Shown here piece by piece: positions 50,965-60,854 of a DNA stretch of 64,000 bases. Source of the DNA: Flavobacterium piscinae (GTDB lineage: Bacteria > Bacteroidota > Bacteroidia > Flavobacteriales > Flavobacteriaceae); contig NZ_SBKQ01000006.1 in the NCBI RefSeq assembly GCF_004122145.1, positions 143,780 to 207,779 of the forward strand. Reading direction: 5' to 3'. Every line of letters begins with the position of its first letter. Position 1 is the stretch's first letter. A program made the translations under genes and the position numbers. The notes beneath the pieces were generated by a model. The model worked only from the letters and a program-made list of their open reading frames with translations. It was not told the DNA's origin and searched no databases.

Positions 50965-53900
50965 TTATTGCTCGGGAATATTTTCGATTTCAGGAATAGG
51001 ATTTACTTTTTTTTGAGTTTTAACTTTTTTTCGCTCTGTGAACTTTATAAATTCCGGTGCAAAATCAGAATCCGGCAAATCATTGTTAGAACTCTTTTCT
51101 TGAGTTAATTTTGCGTTCTTGAAAATCTTTGTAATTAATTCATTAAATGTATCAAAATCAACTTGGTAGGATACTCCAATCCCTTGTGTATAGCCAATCC
51201 CCTCTCCTACATAATTGATGTCGCTTTCGCGATTAAATACACGCATATTCAGTGTGCCATCATCGTTTACGCGATATAAAATTTCAACATCACCCACTAC
51301 AGCGGCATCGTTAATTCCTCCTACTGGCACCCCTAAATTGCCATTTACAGAAATCCGCTCGTTTAAATTAAAAGAGGTTGTCACACCAACATTTCCATCC
51401 GTTTCTCTTCCGGGTGTGGTATCAGGTGCTACATAATTTACTCCCATAGAAATCTTACTGTCTTCATCATTAAAGATATTATCAAAAACACCGCTCACTG
51501 TTTCGAATAAATTATTATACAAAGCATTTTGTCCCAACTCTCCTTCCGGACTTAAAAAACTACCGGAAGCCAGAAGATAAAGTGCTTGTGTTTGACGGGT
51601 ATCTTTATCATCTAGTTTTGTTTGGATTTCAGATTTTAAAACGGAACTTATGGTTGGAAAATTAATGTTAAAATCAGGTTCCGGATTACTAATAGTTCCA
51701 TTTATTGCTATACCGACTTCGACCGGTACTTTCTGATTTACAGTAGTATTGTTTAATAACATTCCCGGATTTGCACGGGTGTTATAAATTGCCTCTAAAT
51801 TTAATCGAGCTCTTAATGGATCACCTTCCCAAATTATGCTTCCATAGGGTTTAACATTAAATTTTTTGCTAACCAAACCTCTATACTTAAAGTTATAAAT
51901 TCCTTCGTAAACCTGATAATCTCCAAAAATATTAAACTTACCTAAAGTATTTATTTCCATGTTAATATTCCCCACCCCTTTACCTTTCATGGTATGTCCG
52001 GTTTCTTTGTCTAAAATAACTTCAATTTCTGCATCATTATTTAACGTCAAGTCAAAATTAAGTTCTAGACCGGTATAACTTTTTCGAGGGTTAGATAGGT
52101 TGTAATTCTGATTGTATTTTTCTTCAGGAGTGATAAAATGGATATAACTCTTTTCGCCAACAGATTGTACGTTTGAAATTGGAATTTTTATAGAAGTTCC
52201 TTTTTTAGATGTTGCATTTACGGAAATTAACAACGCATCGACAGGTCCGGAAATACTTGCATTACCTTCAATAAATGCTTTTCCATAATAATAGGCTTCA
52301 TCATCTATATCTTGTGTGTCCAAAACAACTAAATTATCGGTTGAAATTGCAATTCCCATTTTCCAATCAGAAAAATTAGTATGTCTTATATTCCCATCTA
52401 AAACACCTTTAGTGTTGTATTTGGTATCCGTAATTTCTATATCCCTAAGAATAAACTGTTTTTCAGTAATGTCAACAATTGCATTATTTTCAAGCTGATA
52501 ATCCACATTCAAATAAGGAACTGTTAAACCAGCTTTGTTAAGAAATAATCTACCATTGATTTCGGGACTTTCTAACATACCGTTAAAGTTTGCATTACCT
52601 GAAACTAAGCCCCTTATGTTTGAAATTATATCTCCGCCAATTGTACTGAAAGCTCCTACGTTAAAATCATTCAGTTTAACGTCTAAATCAATCGTTGGTT
52701 GAACCGATTGAAAAGAAACAAAACCACTGCTTGTTAAACTTTCAATATTTTTGTTTTTTATGGTTCCTAAAACATCAAATGTTTTAAAGTCATTATTCCC
52801 TTTTATATTTAAATTCAGCACACCAAAATCAAAATTATTGACACGAAGGTTATCAATAAGAATGGAAGCAAATGGCTCATAAGATTCTCCATTTTGCTTA
52901 AAATCTATTTCACCATCCATATTTCCCTCTAAAATAAAATTTTCAATATCAGGAATGATTTTACCAATATTAACCTGATTAAAATTAAGCTTCAAGTCTT
53001 TGTAATCATCTCCCTTTATTGCACCTAGAAAATTAATTTTTTGCTCTTCATGAGTGACAGTAAAATTTTCAAAAATAAAATCGGAAAACTTTTTATCAAT
53101 AACAATTCTATTTTGTGTATTGTTCTCTTCATTAATATACCATAGATAATCTTTAAAATTCATTTCTGATTTAAATATTCCAACGACACTGTTTTTCTGG
53201 TTATCAATTGTGTGGTAAGCATCGATATTGTAATAATCATCAGCTTTATTTCCGCCTTTAAACTCTGTTCTGAAAAATAAGGTATCTCTTTTGGTAACAT
53301 TAATTAGATTGAACTCAGAAATTTTATAATATTTTGTTTTGACACTATCGATACTAACATACGTGTTAAACAGCGGGTTTTTATTATCCACCTGAATATC
53401 AACTTTTTCAAATTTGTTTTCAAAGGCAGTGATTTCAGGAGATTCAAAATCAAGTTTAAAATCATTGTTATCCGAGTTAATACTTCCTTTGATAAATGTA
53501 TTAGAACTGACCTTTATTTCCGGATAAAAAATTTCAATAATTTTATTAAAAATGGAAAAATTGAACTTCAGATACTGACCTTTTTTAATTTTGTTCGGAT
53601 TGTAATTGGCATAAATACTTCCGAGTGAATTTTCTAAAATCAATGGCAATTGATTAAAATCGAATTTACCAATGAGTTTTCCTTCTATAATATCGGGAGA
53701 ATTTATAGTAATTGTTCGTTCTCTGTTTTGATCAAATGAGGAATTGATATTAAATGAATCAAATATATATATTTCTCTTTGGTTTTGATAAGAAGCCTGT
53801 TCAACTAAAATGTCTCCATGCAAATTATTGATACTATTTCCGGAAAGATTATTGTAAATTTTACCTTTAAAAATAGAAATACTATCGGCTTTCATAAAGT

Positions 53901-55428
53901 TAAGTTGATGCAAGTCTGCATAATCAATTAAAGCATCAAAATCATAACGGTTTTCCTTTTTAGAAACATCCACTAGACCATTAAAATCCATATATAAATT
54001 AGGATCATTTACAAATAGTTCTCCTTTAAAAATGGGTTTTTTAAAACTTCCGTCTAAAACAATTCCCCGATAATTATATTGATTATATTGAAATCTACTT
54101 ATCTTACCTTTTATTTTTGTATCAATAAATTTTTCTGTAAAACCTTTCCCCTTTACATCAACATTCATGGAAACAAAGCCAATATCTTTCTGATTCAGGA
54201 AGGAACCTACATTAAAATTATCCAAGACTACAATCCCTTCATAAGATGCATTATCGATATTTTGCAGATTATTCATTATTAAATTCGTTTGAAGATTACC
54301 CAAAGCCGAATTCATAATTATAGCTGTTTTAATGGTTTCCATCGTAAGTTCTGTCTTACCTTCAACAACAAATTGCCCTAATTTTTTTAAAGATGAAGGA
54401 AGGGATTTCCCAAGAATATTAGGCAATAAAGAGGCTAAATCATAATAATTTGAAGTCAATTGTTCAAAATCTCCCTTCATGTAGAAAGAATCGTTTTCTT
54501 TTGAAAAAATATTTTTAAAATTTATTTCACCAATAATTTTTGTGCCGTTTTCATCTTCTAAAACAAGATTTTGTGTGGTAAAATTATTCAACGTTCCCAA
54601 CAAATTTGTTTTAAAAGTAAACTGATTGTCTTTGCCTAATTCTTTGTAGAAGTAACGAATGTCGTTAGTAGCCACTGAAGCAGAATCAATTTTTGCATCA
54701 AAAATTACTTTATTGTTAAAATCGGAAAAATCCTCACGATTGTACCGCAAGGCCACATCACCATTAATGAGGGATTTTTTTGTTTTCACTTCTAATTTTT
54801 CCAGTAAAATATTGTCCTTGGTATATGTAAACAACGTTTTAAGATTTTGCACTTGTAAACCACGAAAATCCTTGAAATTCAATTTGTAAATGGTTGTGTA
54901 AACATCAGAACCCTTGATTTTGAAATCATTTAAAGTAGCATTAATATTCAAAAAATCAACAATTTTGGCGTCTTTTTGGGTTTCATCTTCCATTAAAAAA
55001 CGACTATCAGTAAGGTGCATTGATTCAGCCATCATCAAAAATTTACCTGATGAAGGCGATCCATCGTCAAAAGCGTCTACAAATTTGTCAAGGTTAGTAA
55101 AATCCTCTCCCTTGTATTGCTTTAATTTAAAAAATAATGATGTTACACCAATATCACCAAAAAGTAAATCACCTTCCATCAATCGGTTTACATCAAGAAT
55201 GGTGGTTTTTATACGATTGGCATAAAAAAGGGTATCTTTGTGATGGTCTCTAACCAAGACTTCTTTTAATTTAATACCGCCAAAAATGTTGAAGGCTACT
55301 TGTTCTACATTAATATCCGTTCCGTAATCTTCGTTGATTGTATTGGTTAAATACTGCCCGATTTTAGTTTGAACAGGAGGTAACGATAAGAGTATCCCTA
55401 AAAAGAGTAGTAATAGTAGTAATACCAC
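50965..55428 (-). CDS. Translocation/assembly module protein TamB-like
   Basis: The 1487-residue protein spans the periplasm: an N-terminal membrane helix (VLLLLLLFLGILLSLP), AsmA-like repeats of long beta sheet, and a C-terminal DUF490/TamB domain (about 1050-1430, with VEVGIAINGTISNPEP and the late GVNYVAPDTTPGRETDG). TamB helps outer-membrane protein or phospholipid traffic. The GTG at 55426-55428 starts within the membrane helix. The frame stays open upstream and encodes a basic stretch (IKKLKKIVIRTIV) that would suit a TamB N-terminus, with an ATC at 55462-55464 as possible rare start. Confidence 0.88.
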   Translation of the reverse strand: MVLLLLLLFLGILLSLPPVQTKIGQYLTNTINEDYGTDINVEQVAFNIFGGIKLKEVLVRDHHKDTLFYANRIKTTILDVNRLMEGDLLFGDIGVTSLFFKLKQYKGEDFTNLDKFVDAFDDGSPSSGKFLMMAESMHLTDSRFLMEDETQKDAKIVDFLNINATLNDFKIKGSDVYTTIYKLNFKDFRGLQVQNLKTLFTYTKDNILLEKLEVKTKKSLINGDVALRYNREDFSDFNNKVIFDAKIDSASVATNDIRYFYKELGKDNQFTFKTNLLGTLNNFTTQNLVLEDENGTKIIGEINFKNIFSKENDSFYMKGDFEQLTSNYYDLASLLPNILGKSLPSSLKKLGQFVVEGKTELTMETIKTAIIMNSALGNLQTNLIMNNLQNIDNASYEGIVVLDNFNVGSFLNQKDIGFVSMNVDVKGKGFTEKFIDTKIKGKISRFQYNQYNYRGIVLDGSFKKPIFKGELFVNDPNLYMDFNGLVDVSKKENRYDFDALIDYADLHQLNFMKADSISIFKGKIYNNLSGNSINNLHGDILVEQASYQNQREIYIFDSFNINSSFDQNRERTITINSPDIIEGKLIGKFDFNQLPLILENSLGSIYANYNPNKIKKGQYLKFNFSIFNKIIEIFYPEIKVSSNTFIKGSINSDNNDFKLDFESPEITAFENKFEKVDIQVDNKNPLFNTYVSIDSVKTKYYKISEFNLINVTKRDTLFFRTEFKGGNKADDYYNIDAYHTIDNQKNSVVGIFKSEMNFKDYLWYINEENNTQNRIVIDKKFSDFIFENFTVTHEEQKINFLGAIKGDDYKDLKLNFNQVNIGKIIPDIENFILEGNMDGEIDFKQNGESYEPFASILIDNLRVNNFDFGVLNLNIKGNNDFKTFDVLGTIKNKNIESLTSSGFVSFQSVQPTIDLDVKLNDFNVGAFSTIGGDIISNIRGLVSGNANFNGMLESPEINGRLFLNKAGLTVPYLNVDYQLENNAIVDITEKQFILRDIEITDTKYNTKGVLDGNIRHTNFSDWKMGIAISTDNLVVLDTQDIDDEAYYYGKAFIEGNASISGPVDALLISVNATSKKGTSIKIPISNVQSVGEKSYIHFITPEEKYNQNYNLSNPRKSYTGLELNFDLTLNNDAEIEVILDKETGHTMKGKGVGNINMEINTLGKFNIFGDYQVYEGIYNFKYRGLVSKKFNVKPYGSIIWEGDPLRARLNLEAIYNTRANPGMLLNNTTVNQKVPVEVGIAINGTISNPEPDFNINFPTISSVLKSEIQTKLDDKDTRQTQALYLLASGSFLSPEGELGQNALYNNLFETVSGVFDNIFNDEDSKISMGVNYVAPDTTPGRETDGNVGVTTSFNLNERISVNGNLGVPVGGINDAAVVGDVEILYRVNDDGTLNMRVFNRESDINYVGEGIGYTQGIGVSYQVDFDTFNELITKIFKNAKLTQEKSSNNDLPDSDFAPEFIKFTERKKVKTQKKVNPIPEIENIPEQ

Positions 55429-55540
55429 TATCGTTCGAATGACTATTTTTTTTAATTTTTTGATACCCCTAAATGTTATAAATTTGCAGTGTTTATTGCA
55501 AAAAAGTATACTTTTACAATTAACAAAAATAATTATTTTA

Positions 55541-55564
55541 TGATTGAATTTTCTAATTCAATCA
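55541..55564. promoter_or_regulatory. Palindrome between tamB and tsaD
   Basis: TGATTGAATT (55541-55550) and AATTCAATCA (55555-55564) are perfect inverse complements around TTCT. No T tract follows and the genes diverge, so a regulator site or leader hairpin is more likely than a terminator. Confidence 0.45.
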
Positions 55565-55609
55565 GAACAAAATAATTGAAACAAATATATTCAAATTTCG
55601 TGCCTTTTT

Positions 55610-56632
55610 ATGACAAATGATTCCGTTTATATTTTAGCCATCGAAAGTTCGTGCGACGATACAGCCGCCGCAGTGCTAAAAAACGATAAAGTGCTTTCCA
55701 ATTTAGTTGCCAGACAAAGTATTCATGAGGAATATGGCGGTGTTGTTCCTGAGTTGGCTTCCCGTGCCCATCAACAAAATATTGTGCCGGTTGTGGACAT
55801 GGCTCTTAAAAAAGCAGGAATCAACAAAAAACAATTACACGGAATTGCTTTTACTCAAGGGCCGGGTTTAATGGGTTCGCTGTTAGTTGGCAGTTCATTC
55901 GCCAAGTCATTTTCAATGGCATTAAATATTCCGCTTTTGGCTGTAAACCACATGCAAGCTCATATATTAGCTCACTTTATTGATGAAGAGGGGTATGACA
56001 AACCTACCTTTCCTTTTTTGGCTCTCACCATTTCCGGAGGTCATACGCAAATTGTGAAAGTTTCCGGTTTTTTTGAAATGGAAATCATTGGTGAAACTAC
56101 TGATGATGCAGTTGGCGAAGCGTTTGATAAAACCGCAAAAATACTAGGTCTACCCTATCCCGGCGGACCGCTCATTGACCAATTTGCAAAGGAAGGAAAT
56201 CCGAAAGCTTTTCTGTTTACCAAACCCAACGTTGACGGATTGAATTTCAGTTTTTCGGGTTTAAAAACACAAATTCTGTATTTTGTTCAGAAAAATGTAG
56301 CCCTCAATCCTAATTTTATTGAAGAAAATAAGGCAGATATTTGTGCTTCCGTTCAAAATATCATCATAAAAATTTTGATGGATAAATTAAAATTAGCTGT
56401 TGAAGAAACCGGAATCAATCAAATTGCCATTGGTGGTGGCGTTTCTGCTAATTCGGGTATTCGAAATACATTAAAAGAAGCAGAAACAAAATACGGCTGG
56501 AAAACCTATATCCCCAAGTTTGAATATACCACCGATAATGCCGCTATGATCGGGATAGTGGGGTATCAAAAATATTTACACAATCAATTTGAAAATACCT
56601 CGGTAGTTTCAAAAGCTAGAATAGAATTCTAA
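55610..56632 (+). CDS. tsaD: tRNA N6-adenosine threonylcarbamoyltransferase
   Basis: The 340-residue protein transfers threonylcarbamoyl to A37 of ANN-decoding tRNAs with TsaB, TsaE and TsaC (not in this window). LAIESSCDDTAAAV is the ATPase motif, NHMQAHILAHF carries the metal His pair, and IGGGVSANSGIR is the conserved C-terminal motif. It is divergent from tamB and starts a six-gene operon; its stop overlaps the rsmE ATG by one base. Confidence 0.97.
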   Translation: MTNDSVYILAIESSCDDTAAAVLKNDKVLSNLVARQSIHEEYGGVVPELASRAHQQNIVPVVDMALKKAGINKKQLHGIAFTQGPGLMGSLLVGSSFAKSFSMALNIPLLAVNHMQAHILAHFIDEEGYDKPTFPFLALTISGGHTQIVKVSGFFEMEIIGETTDDAVGEAFDKTAKILGLPYPGGPLIDQFAKEGNPKAFLFTKPNVDGLNFSFSGLKTQILYFVQKNVALNPNFIEENKADICASVQNIIIKILMDKLKLAVEETGINQIAIGGGVSANSGIRNTLKEAETKYGWKTYIPKFEYTTDNAAMIGIVGYQKYLHNQFENTSVVSKARIEF

Positions 56633-57336
56633 TGCAATTGTTTTATTTTAAAGATATAAATGAGCAGTCTACTTCTTTTTCTTTTGATAAAGAAGAAAGC
56701 AAGCACATAGTAAAAGTTTTACGTAAAAATACCGGTGATATTTTATTTGTTACCAATGGGTTAGGTGTTTTGTTTAAAACTGAAATCACAATTGCTTCGG
56801 ATTCAAAATGCACTGTAACTGTTCTTTCTTTTGAAAAACAAGAACAATCAAGTTGTTACTTGCATTTGGCTGTTGCTCCCACCAAAATGAATGACCGCTA
56901 TGAATGGTTTTTAGAAAAAGCAACTGAAATTGGTATTCAGGAAATCACCCCAATTTTCTGTGATCATTCTGAACGAAAAGTAATCAAAACTGAGCGATTT
57001 GATAAAATATTACTTTCCGCGATGAAGCAATCCAACCAATATTTTTTACCAATTTTGAATGAACCGATTCCGTTCAAAGAATTTGTCAAAAAACAATTTA
57101 ACGGACAAAAATTCATTGCTCATTGCGAAGAAACAGACAAAAAAACGTTGAAATCAGTTTTAAAAACAAATGAAGATTGCACAATATTAATTGGTCCCGA
57201 AGGCGATTTTTCTGTTAAAGAAATTGAAATCGCTTTAGAAAATCAATTTATTCCTATATCTTTAGGCAATACAAGACTGCGAACAGAAACAGCTGCTTTG
57301 GTAGCTTGTCATACGGTGGTTTTGATGAATGAATAA
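56632..57336 (+). CDS. rsmE: 16S rRNA (uracil1498-N3)-methyltransferase
   Basis: The 234-residue SPOUT-class enzyme methylates U1498 of 16S rRNA using SAM. An N-terminal PUA-like domain (about 1-70, KEESKHIVKVLRKNTGD) is followed by the knotted domain with LAVAPTKMNDRYEWFLEKATEIG, LIGPEGDFS and LGNTRLRTETAA. Second gene of the tsaD operon. Confidence 0.95.
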   Translation: MQLFYFKDINEQSTSFSFDKEESKHIVKVLRKNTGDILFVTNGLGVLFKTEITIASDSKCTVTVLSFEKQEQSSCYLHLAVAPTKMNDRYEWFLEKATEIGIQEITPIFCDHSERKVIKTERFDKILLSAMKQSNQYFLPILNEPIPFKEFVKKQFNGQKFIAHCEETDKKTLKSVLKTNEDCTILIGPEGDFSVKEIEIALENQFIPISLGNTRLRTETAALVACHTVVLMNE

Positions 57337-57344
57337 TTTTAACG

Positions 57345-57980
57345 ATGAAAAAAATTCTATTACTTTTTTTATTTTCTTTTACAATAAACGCCCAAGAAAT
57401 TGCCCTTCTAAAATACAATGGCGGTGGTGATTGGTATGGAAATCCTACCTCCTTACCTAATTTGATAAAGTTTTGTAATCAGAATATAAACACTAAAATC
57501 AAATCAAAACCGGCAACTGTTGAACCGGGAAGCTCCGATTTGTTTTCCTATCCTTTTGTGCATTTAACCGGACATGGAAACGTAGTTTTTAACGATAATG
57601 AAATTCAAAATCTGAGGAATTATCTAACCTCAGGCGGGTTTTTACACATTGATGATAATTATGGAATGAACAAATACATTCGAAAAGAGATCAAAAAGAT
57701 TTTTCCGAATAATGAGTTGGTTGAAATTCCGCCCACACATAAGATTTTTCAAGGCCCTTTCTCATTCCCAAACGGAATTCCAAAAATCCATGAACATGAT
57801 AAACAAAAACCTCAAGCCTTTGGTATTTTTATAGAAGGTCGGTTAGTGTTAGTTTATACATTTGAAACTGATTTAGGTGACGGTTGGGAAGACGAAGAAG
57901 TGCATAACAATCCTAAAGAAGTAAGAGAAAAAGCCTTGAAAATGGGTGCTAATTTAGTTCATTACGTATTTGTTAATTAA
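57345..57980 (+). CDS. DUF4159-domain secreted protein
   Basis: The 211-residue protein has a short signal peptide (LLFLFSFTINAQ) and a DUF4159 domain: VHLTGHGNVVFNDNE, SGGFLHIDDNYGMN and VYTFETDLGDGWEDEEVH. The fold resembles class I glutamine-amidotransferase-like flavodoxin domains. Function unknown. It lies 8 bp after rsmE. Confidence 0.88.
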   Translation: MKKILLLFLFSFTINAQEIALLKYNGGGDWYGNPTSLPNLIKFCNQNINTKIKSKPATVEPGSSDLFSYPFVHLTGHGNVVFNDNEIQNLRNYLTSGGFLHIDDNYGMNKYIRKEIKKIFPNNELVEIPPTHKIFQGPFSFPNGIPKIHEHDKQKPQAFGIFIEGRLVLVYTFETDLGDGWEDEEVHNNPKEVREKALKMGANLVHYVFVN

Positions 57981-58004
57981 ATTATTTTTAAAAAGCTAAT
58001 TCAA

Positions 58005-59093
58005 ATGACATCAAGAACCATATCAAACGGAATACTAAAGGCTATCGGAACTATTTTACTCGTGTCCGGCGGCGTATGGTTTTTGTATACCATACAATCC
58101 GTTCTGATTTATTTGGTTGTGTCCTTAATTCTCAGCTTAATTTGTAATCCGGTAGTTGAGTTTTTAAATAAAAAATGTAAATTCAACAACTTTTGGGCAG
58201 TGGTTACCACACTAATTTTATTAATTCTGTTAATTTTTCTTTTTGGATTAATGTTTGTACCACTAATTTCCTCTCAAGCAAACAGTTTGTCCTTGTTGAA
58301 TACAATTGCAATTGAAGAAAAAATTACTCTTTTATATAATCAAATGAGTATATATTTAATAGATCATGGTATTGTTTTGGAAGAGATTGTTAAAAATGCA
58401 GAGATAGCTTCCTTTATGAATTTGAATTTTATACCGTCTTTTTTAAACGGACTAATCAACACTTTGAGTTCAATTGGAATTGGCATTGCCTCAGTTCTTT
58501 TTATCACTTTTTTCTTTTTAAAAGATAAGCTTTCCTTTAAGTTAGGTGTCAGAAGAATTATTCCTGACAGCCATGAAGAAGAAATTTTAACTTCTATCTT
58601 TAAAATTAATAATTTACTCACCCGTTATTTTCTTGGTTTATTACTACAACTTTTTATCGTCTTTGTATTATATTTTATTGTTTTACTCATTTTTGATATT
58701 GAAAATGCATTTATCATTGCATTCATTTGTGCAGTTTTAAACATTATACCTTACGTTGGACCTTTAATTGGTAGTATTTTGGCGGCCTCTTTAACCATGA
58801 TCGGTGGAATAGGTGGTGATTTTCAAACGGAAATCTTACCTAAAGCAATTTATGTGTTAATTGGTTTTTTTGTGGTACAATTAATAGATAACAATGTTAA
58901 TCAACCCCTGATTTTTTCAAATAGTACCAAATCCCATCCGCTTGAGATTTTCTTAGTAATTTTAATTGCGGGGATGATTTCGGGAATTATAGGAATGATC
59001 AATGCTGTTCCGGTTTATACCATTTTGAAAGTTATTGCAAAGGAATTTTTCCCAGAAAATAAATTTATTCAATTGATTACTCGAAAAATTTAA
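58005..59093 (+). CDS. AI-2E-family transporter
   Basis: The 362-residue protein has about eight membrane segments, with a long soluble loop near residues 90-140 and the signature NIIPYVGPLIGS near residue 247 and a late DNNVNQPLIFS. The family includes putative exporters of small molecules such as AI-2 and Na+/H+ antiporters. The true substrate is unknown. Fourth gene of the tsaD operon. Confidence 0.9.
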   Translation: MTSRTISNGILKAIGTILLVSGGVWFLYTIQSVLIYLVVSLILSLICNPVVEFLNKKCKFNNFWAVVTTLILLILLIFLFGLMFVPLISSQANSLSLLNTIAIEEKITLLYNQMSIYLIDHGIVLEEIVKNAEIASFMNLNFIPSFLNGLINTLSSIGIGIASVLFITFFFLKDKLSFKLGVRRIIPDSHEEEILTSIFKINNLLTRYFLGLLLQLFIVFVLYFIVLLIFDIENAFIIAFICAVLNIIPYVGPLIGSILAASLTMIGGIGGDFQTEILPKAIYVLIGFFVVQLIDNNVNQPLIFSNSTKSHPLEIFLVILIAGMISGIIGMINAVPVYTILKVIAKEFFPENKFIQLITRKI

Positions 59094-59104
59094 ATTATTC
59101 ACTA

Positions 59105-60280
59105 TTGAAAGATTTATTGTCAGAGGAAATTCAAGATTATATCAACAAGAATTTGGAGGTATCCATCAGTCAATTGGCCTTACAAAAGAATCCATTTCCG
59201 GATTTGAATTGGAAAGAAATTCTCAACCAAATCGAAGCAAAAATAAAAGCAAAAGAGAAGCTGCCTACTTGGTTTTCCTCAAAAAACATTATCTATCCAA
59301 GTAAAATTGCTGTGGAACAAACCTCATCGGAAAAAACAGCTTTATACAAATCAAATCTTATAAACGGAGAAAAAATAATCGATTTAACCGGAGGTTTTGG
59401 CATAGATACTTTCTATTTTTCCAAACACTTTAAGCAAGTTATCCATTGTGAACATAATTCTGAATTGTCTGAAATGGTAAAACATAATTTCAGTCAATTA
59501 AATGCTGAAAATATTAAATGTATTTCCGGTGAAAGTGAAGCTGCTTTGAAGGCTCTCAATGAACAGTTTGATTGGATTTATATCGATCCGTCCCGAAGAA
59601 ATGATGCCAAAGGAAAAGTTTTTATGCTTCACGATTGTGAACCAAATGTGCCTGATTTACTTGATTTCTATTTTAACTATTCATCAAAAATCCTTGTAAA
59701 AACGGCTCCTCTACTCGACCTAACAGCTGGTTTAAAAGAGCTAAAAAATGTTTCAGCCATACACATTGTTGCCTTGGAAAATGAGGTAAAAGAGATACTT
59801 TGGGAAATACATCAAGGTTTTGAAGGAAATCCAAAAATCAAATCTATCAATCTAACCAAAAACAATGAAGAGAATTTTGAATTTAAATTAAATGAAACAG
59901 CTATTAAAATAAATTACGGTGAACCGAAAAAGTTTCTTTATGAACCCAATGCCGCCATTATGAAATCAGGTGGCTTTGATGAAGTTGCGTTTCAGTTTAA
60001 TTTAACAAAACTCCATCCACATTCACATTTATATACGTCCGATGAAAAAATTGATTTTTGCGGCAGAGTTTTTGAAATTACAACCGTATTTCCCTACCAA
60101 AAAAAAGAAATGAAGTTGCACTTAGAAAACAAAAAAGCAAATATCACCACTAGAAATTTTCCGGAAACGGTGGAAATAATTAGAAAGAAATGGAAGATTA
60201 AGGAAGGCGGAAACGTATTTACTTTTTTTACAACTGACCTAAAAAACAACAAAATTGTGTTACTTTGCACCAAAATTTAA
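59105..60280 (+). CDS. SAM-dependent methyltransferase (THUMP-like/PG_1098 family)
   Basis: The 391-residue protein starts with TTG at 59105. An N-terminal helical part (1-90) precedes a Rossmann methyltransferase: IDLTGGFGIDTFYFS (SAM motif I), CEHNSELSEMV and DWIYIDPSRRND (catalytic motif). The C-terminal part resembles the ferredoxin-like domain of PG_1098. It may methylate RNA. Fifth gene of the tsaD operon, 11 bp after the transporter. Confidence 0.85.
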   Translation: MKDLLSEEIQDYINKNLEVSISQLALQKNPFPDLNWKEILNQIEAKIKAKEKLPTWFSSKNIIYPSKIAVEQTSSEKTALYKSNLINGEKIIDLTGGFGIDTFYFSKHFKQVIHCEHNSELSEMVKHNFSQLNAENIKCISGESEAALKALNEQFDWIYIDPSRRNDAKGKVFMLHDCEPNVPDLLDFYFNYSSKILVKTAPLLDLTAGLKELKNVSAIHIVALENEVKEILWEIHQGFEGNPKIKSINLTKNNEENFEFKLNETAIKINYGEPKKFLYEPNAAIMKSGGFDEVAFQFNLTKLHPHSHLYTSDEKIDFCGRVFEITTVFPYQKKEMKLHLENKKANITTRNFPETVEIIRKKWKIKEGGNVFTFFTTDLKNNKIVLLCTKI

Positions 60281-60287
60281 TTAAATC

Positions 60288-60854
60288 ATGAGATTCTTAT
60301 TTTTCAGCTTTTTCTTTTTGATTTTTATAGCAACACAAGCTCAAAAAAGATGCGAATACGATGTGGAAGTGAATGATAGTATTGGCACATTAAAAACCAC
60401 AAAAGAGTTTTTAATGTTCGAAAGAAAGTTTGGAAACAATGAAAATTATGTCTTTTTTTCACTTTCAAACGATAATGGTACACCGGTTTTGAATTTTCAA
60501 TTGGTACACAAAAACAATGACTTCATTAAAGCTTACTGCATAGATGCGAAAACAAAATTATTCCTTCAATTGGAAAATGGAAAAATTGTAACGTTGCTTC
60601 ATCCTAATGTTGAAAATTGTGGCAGTTTTATGCGAAATGACGAAAGAAATGTTCGCATATTATCAGCAAATTTTCTGTTTATGAAAAATAACTACGACGA
60701 TTTAAAAACAAGTCCTGTCATTTCGATGCGAGTAAAATATACTACTGAAACTGTTGATTATATCATCAAAAAAGAAATGCAATCCGAATTATTAAATCAA
60801 TTCAGTCGTCCGCAAAACTACTTTATAGATTATTTGCATTGTGTAGAAAATTAA
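60288..60854 (+). CDS. Hypothetical secreted protein
   Basis: The 188-residue protein has a signal peptide (LFFSFFFLIFIATQAQ). It holds three Cys that could form disulfides (CEYDVEVND, YCIDAKTK, NCGSFM) and no known domain. It ends the tsaD operon; its TAA stop overlaps the stop of the convergent VanX-like gene at 60851-60854. Confidence 0.7.
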   Translation: MRFLFFSFFFLIFIATQAQKRCEYDVEVNDSIGTLKTTKEFLMFERKFGNNENYVFFSLSNDNGTPVLNFQLVHKNNDFIKAYCIDAKTKLFLQLENGKIVTLLHPNVENCGSFMRNDERNVRILSANFLFMKNNYDDLKTSPVISMRVKYTTETVDYIIKKEMQSELLNQFSRPQNYFIDYLHCVEN

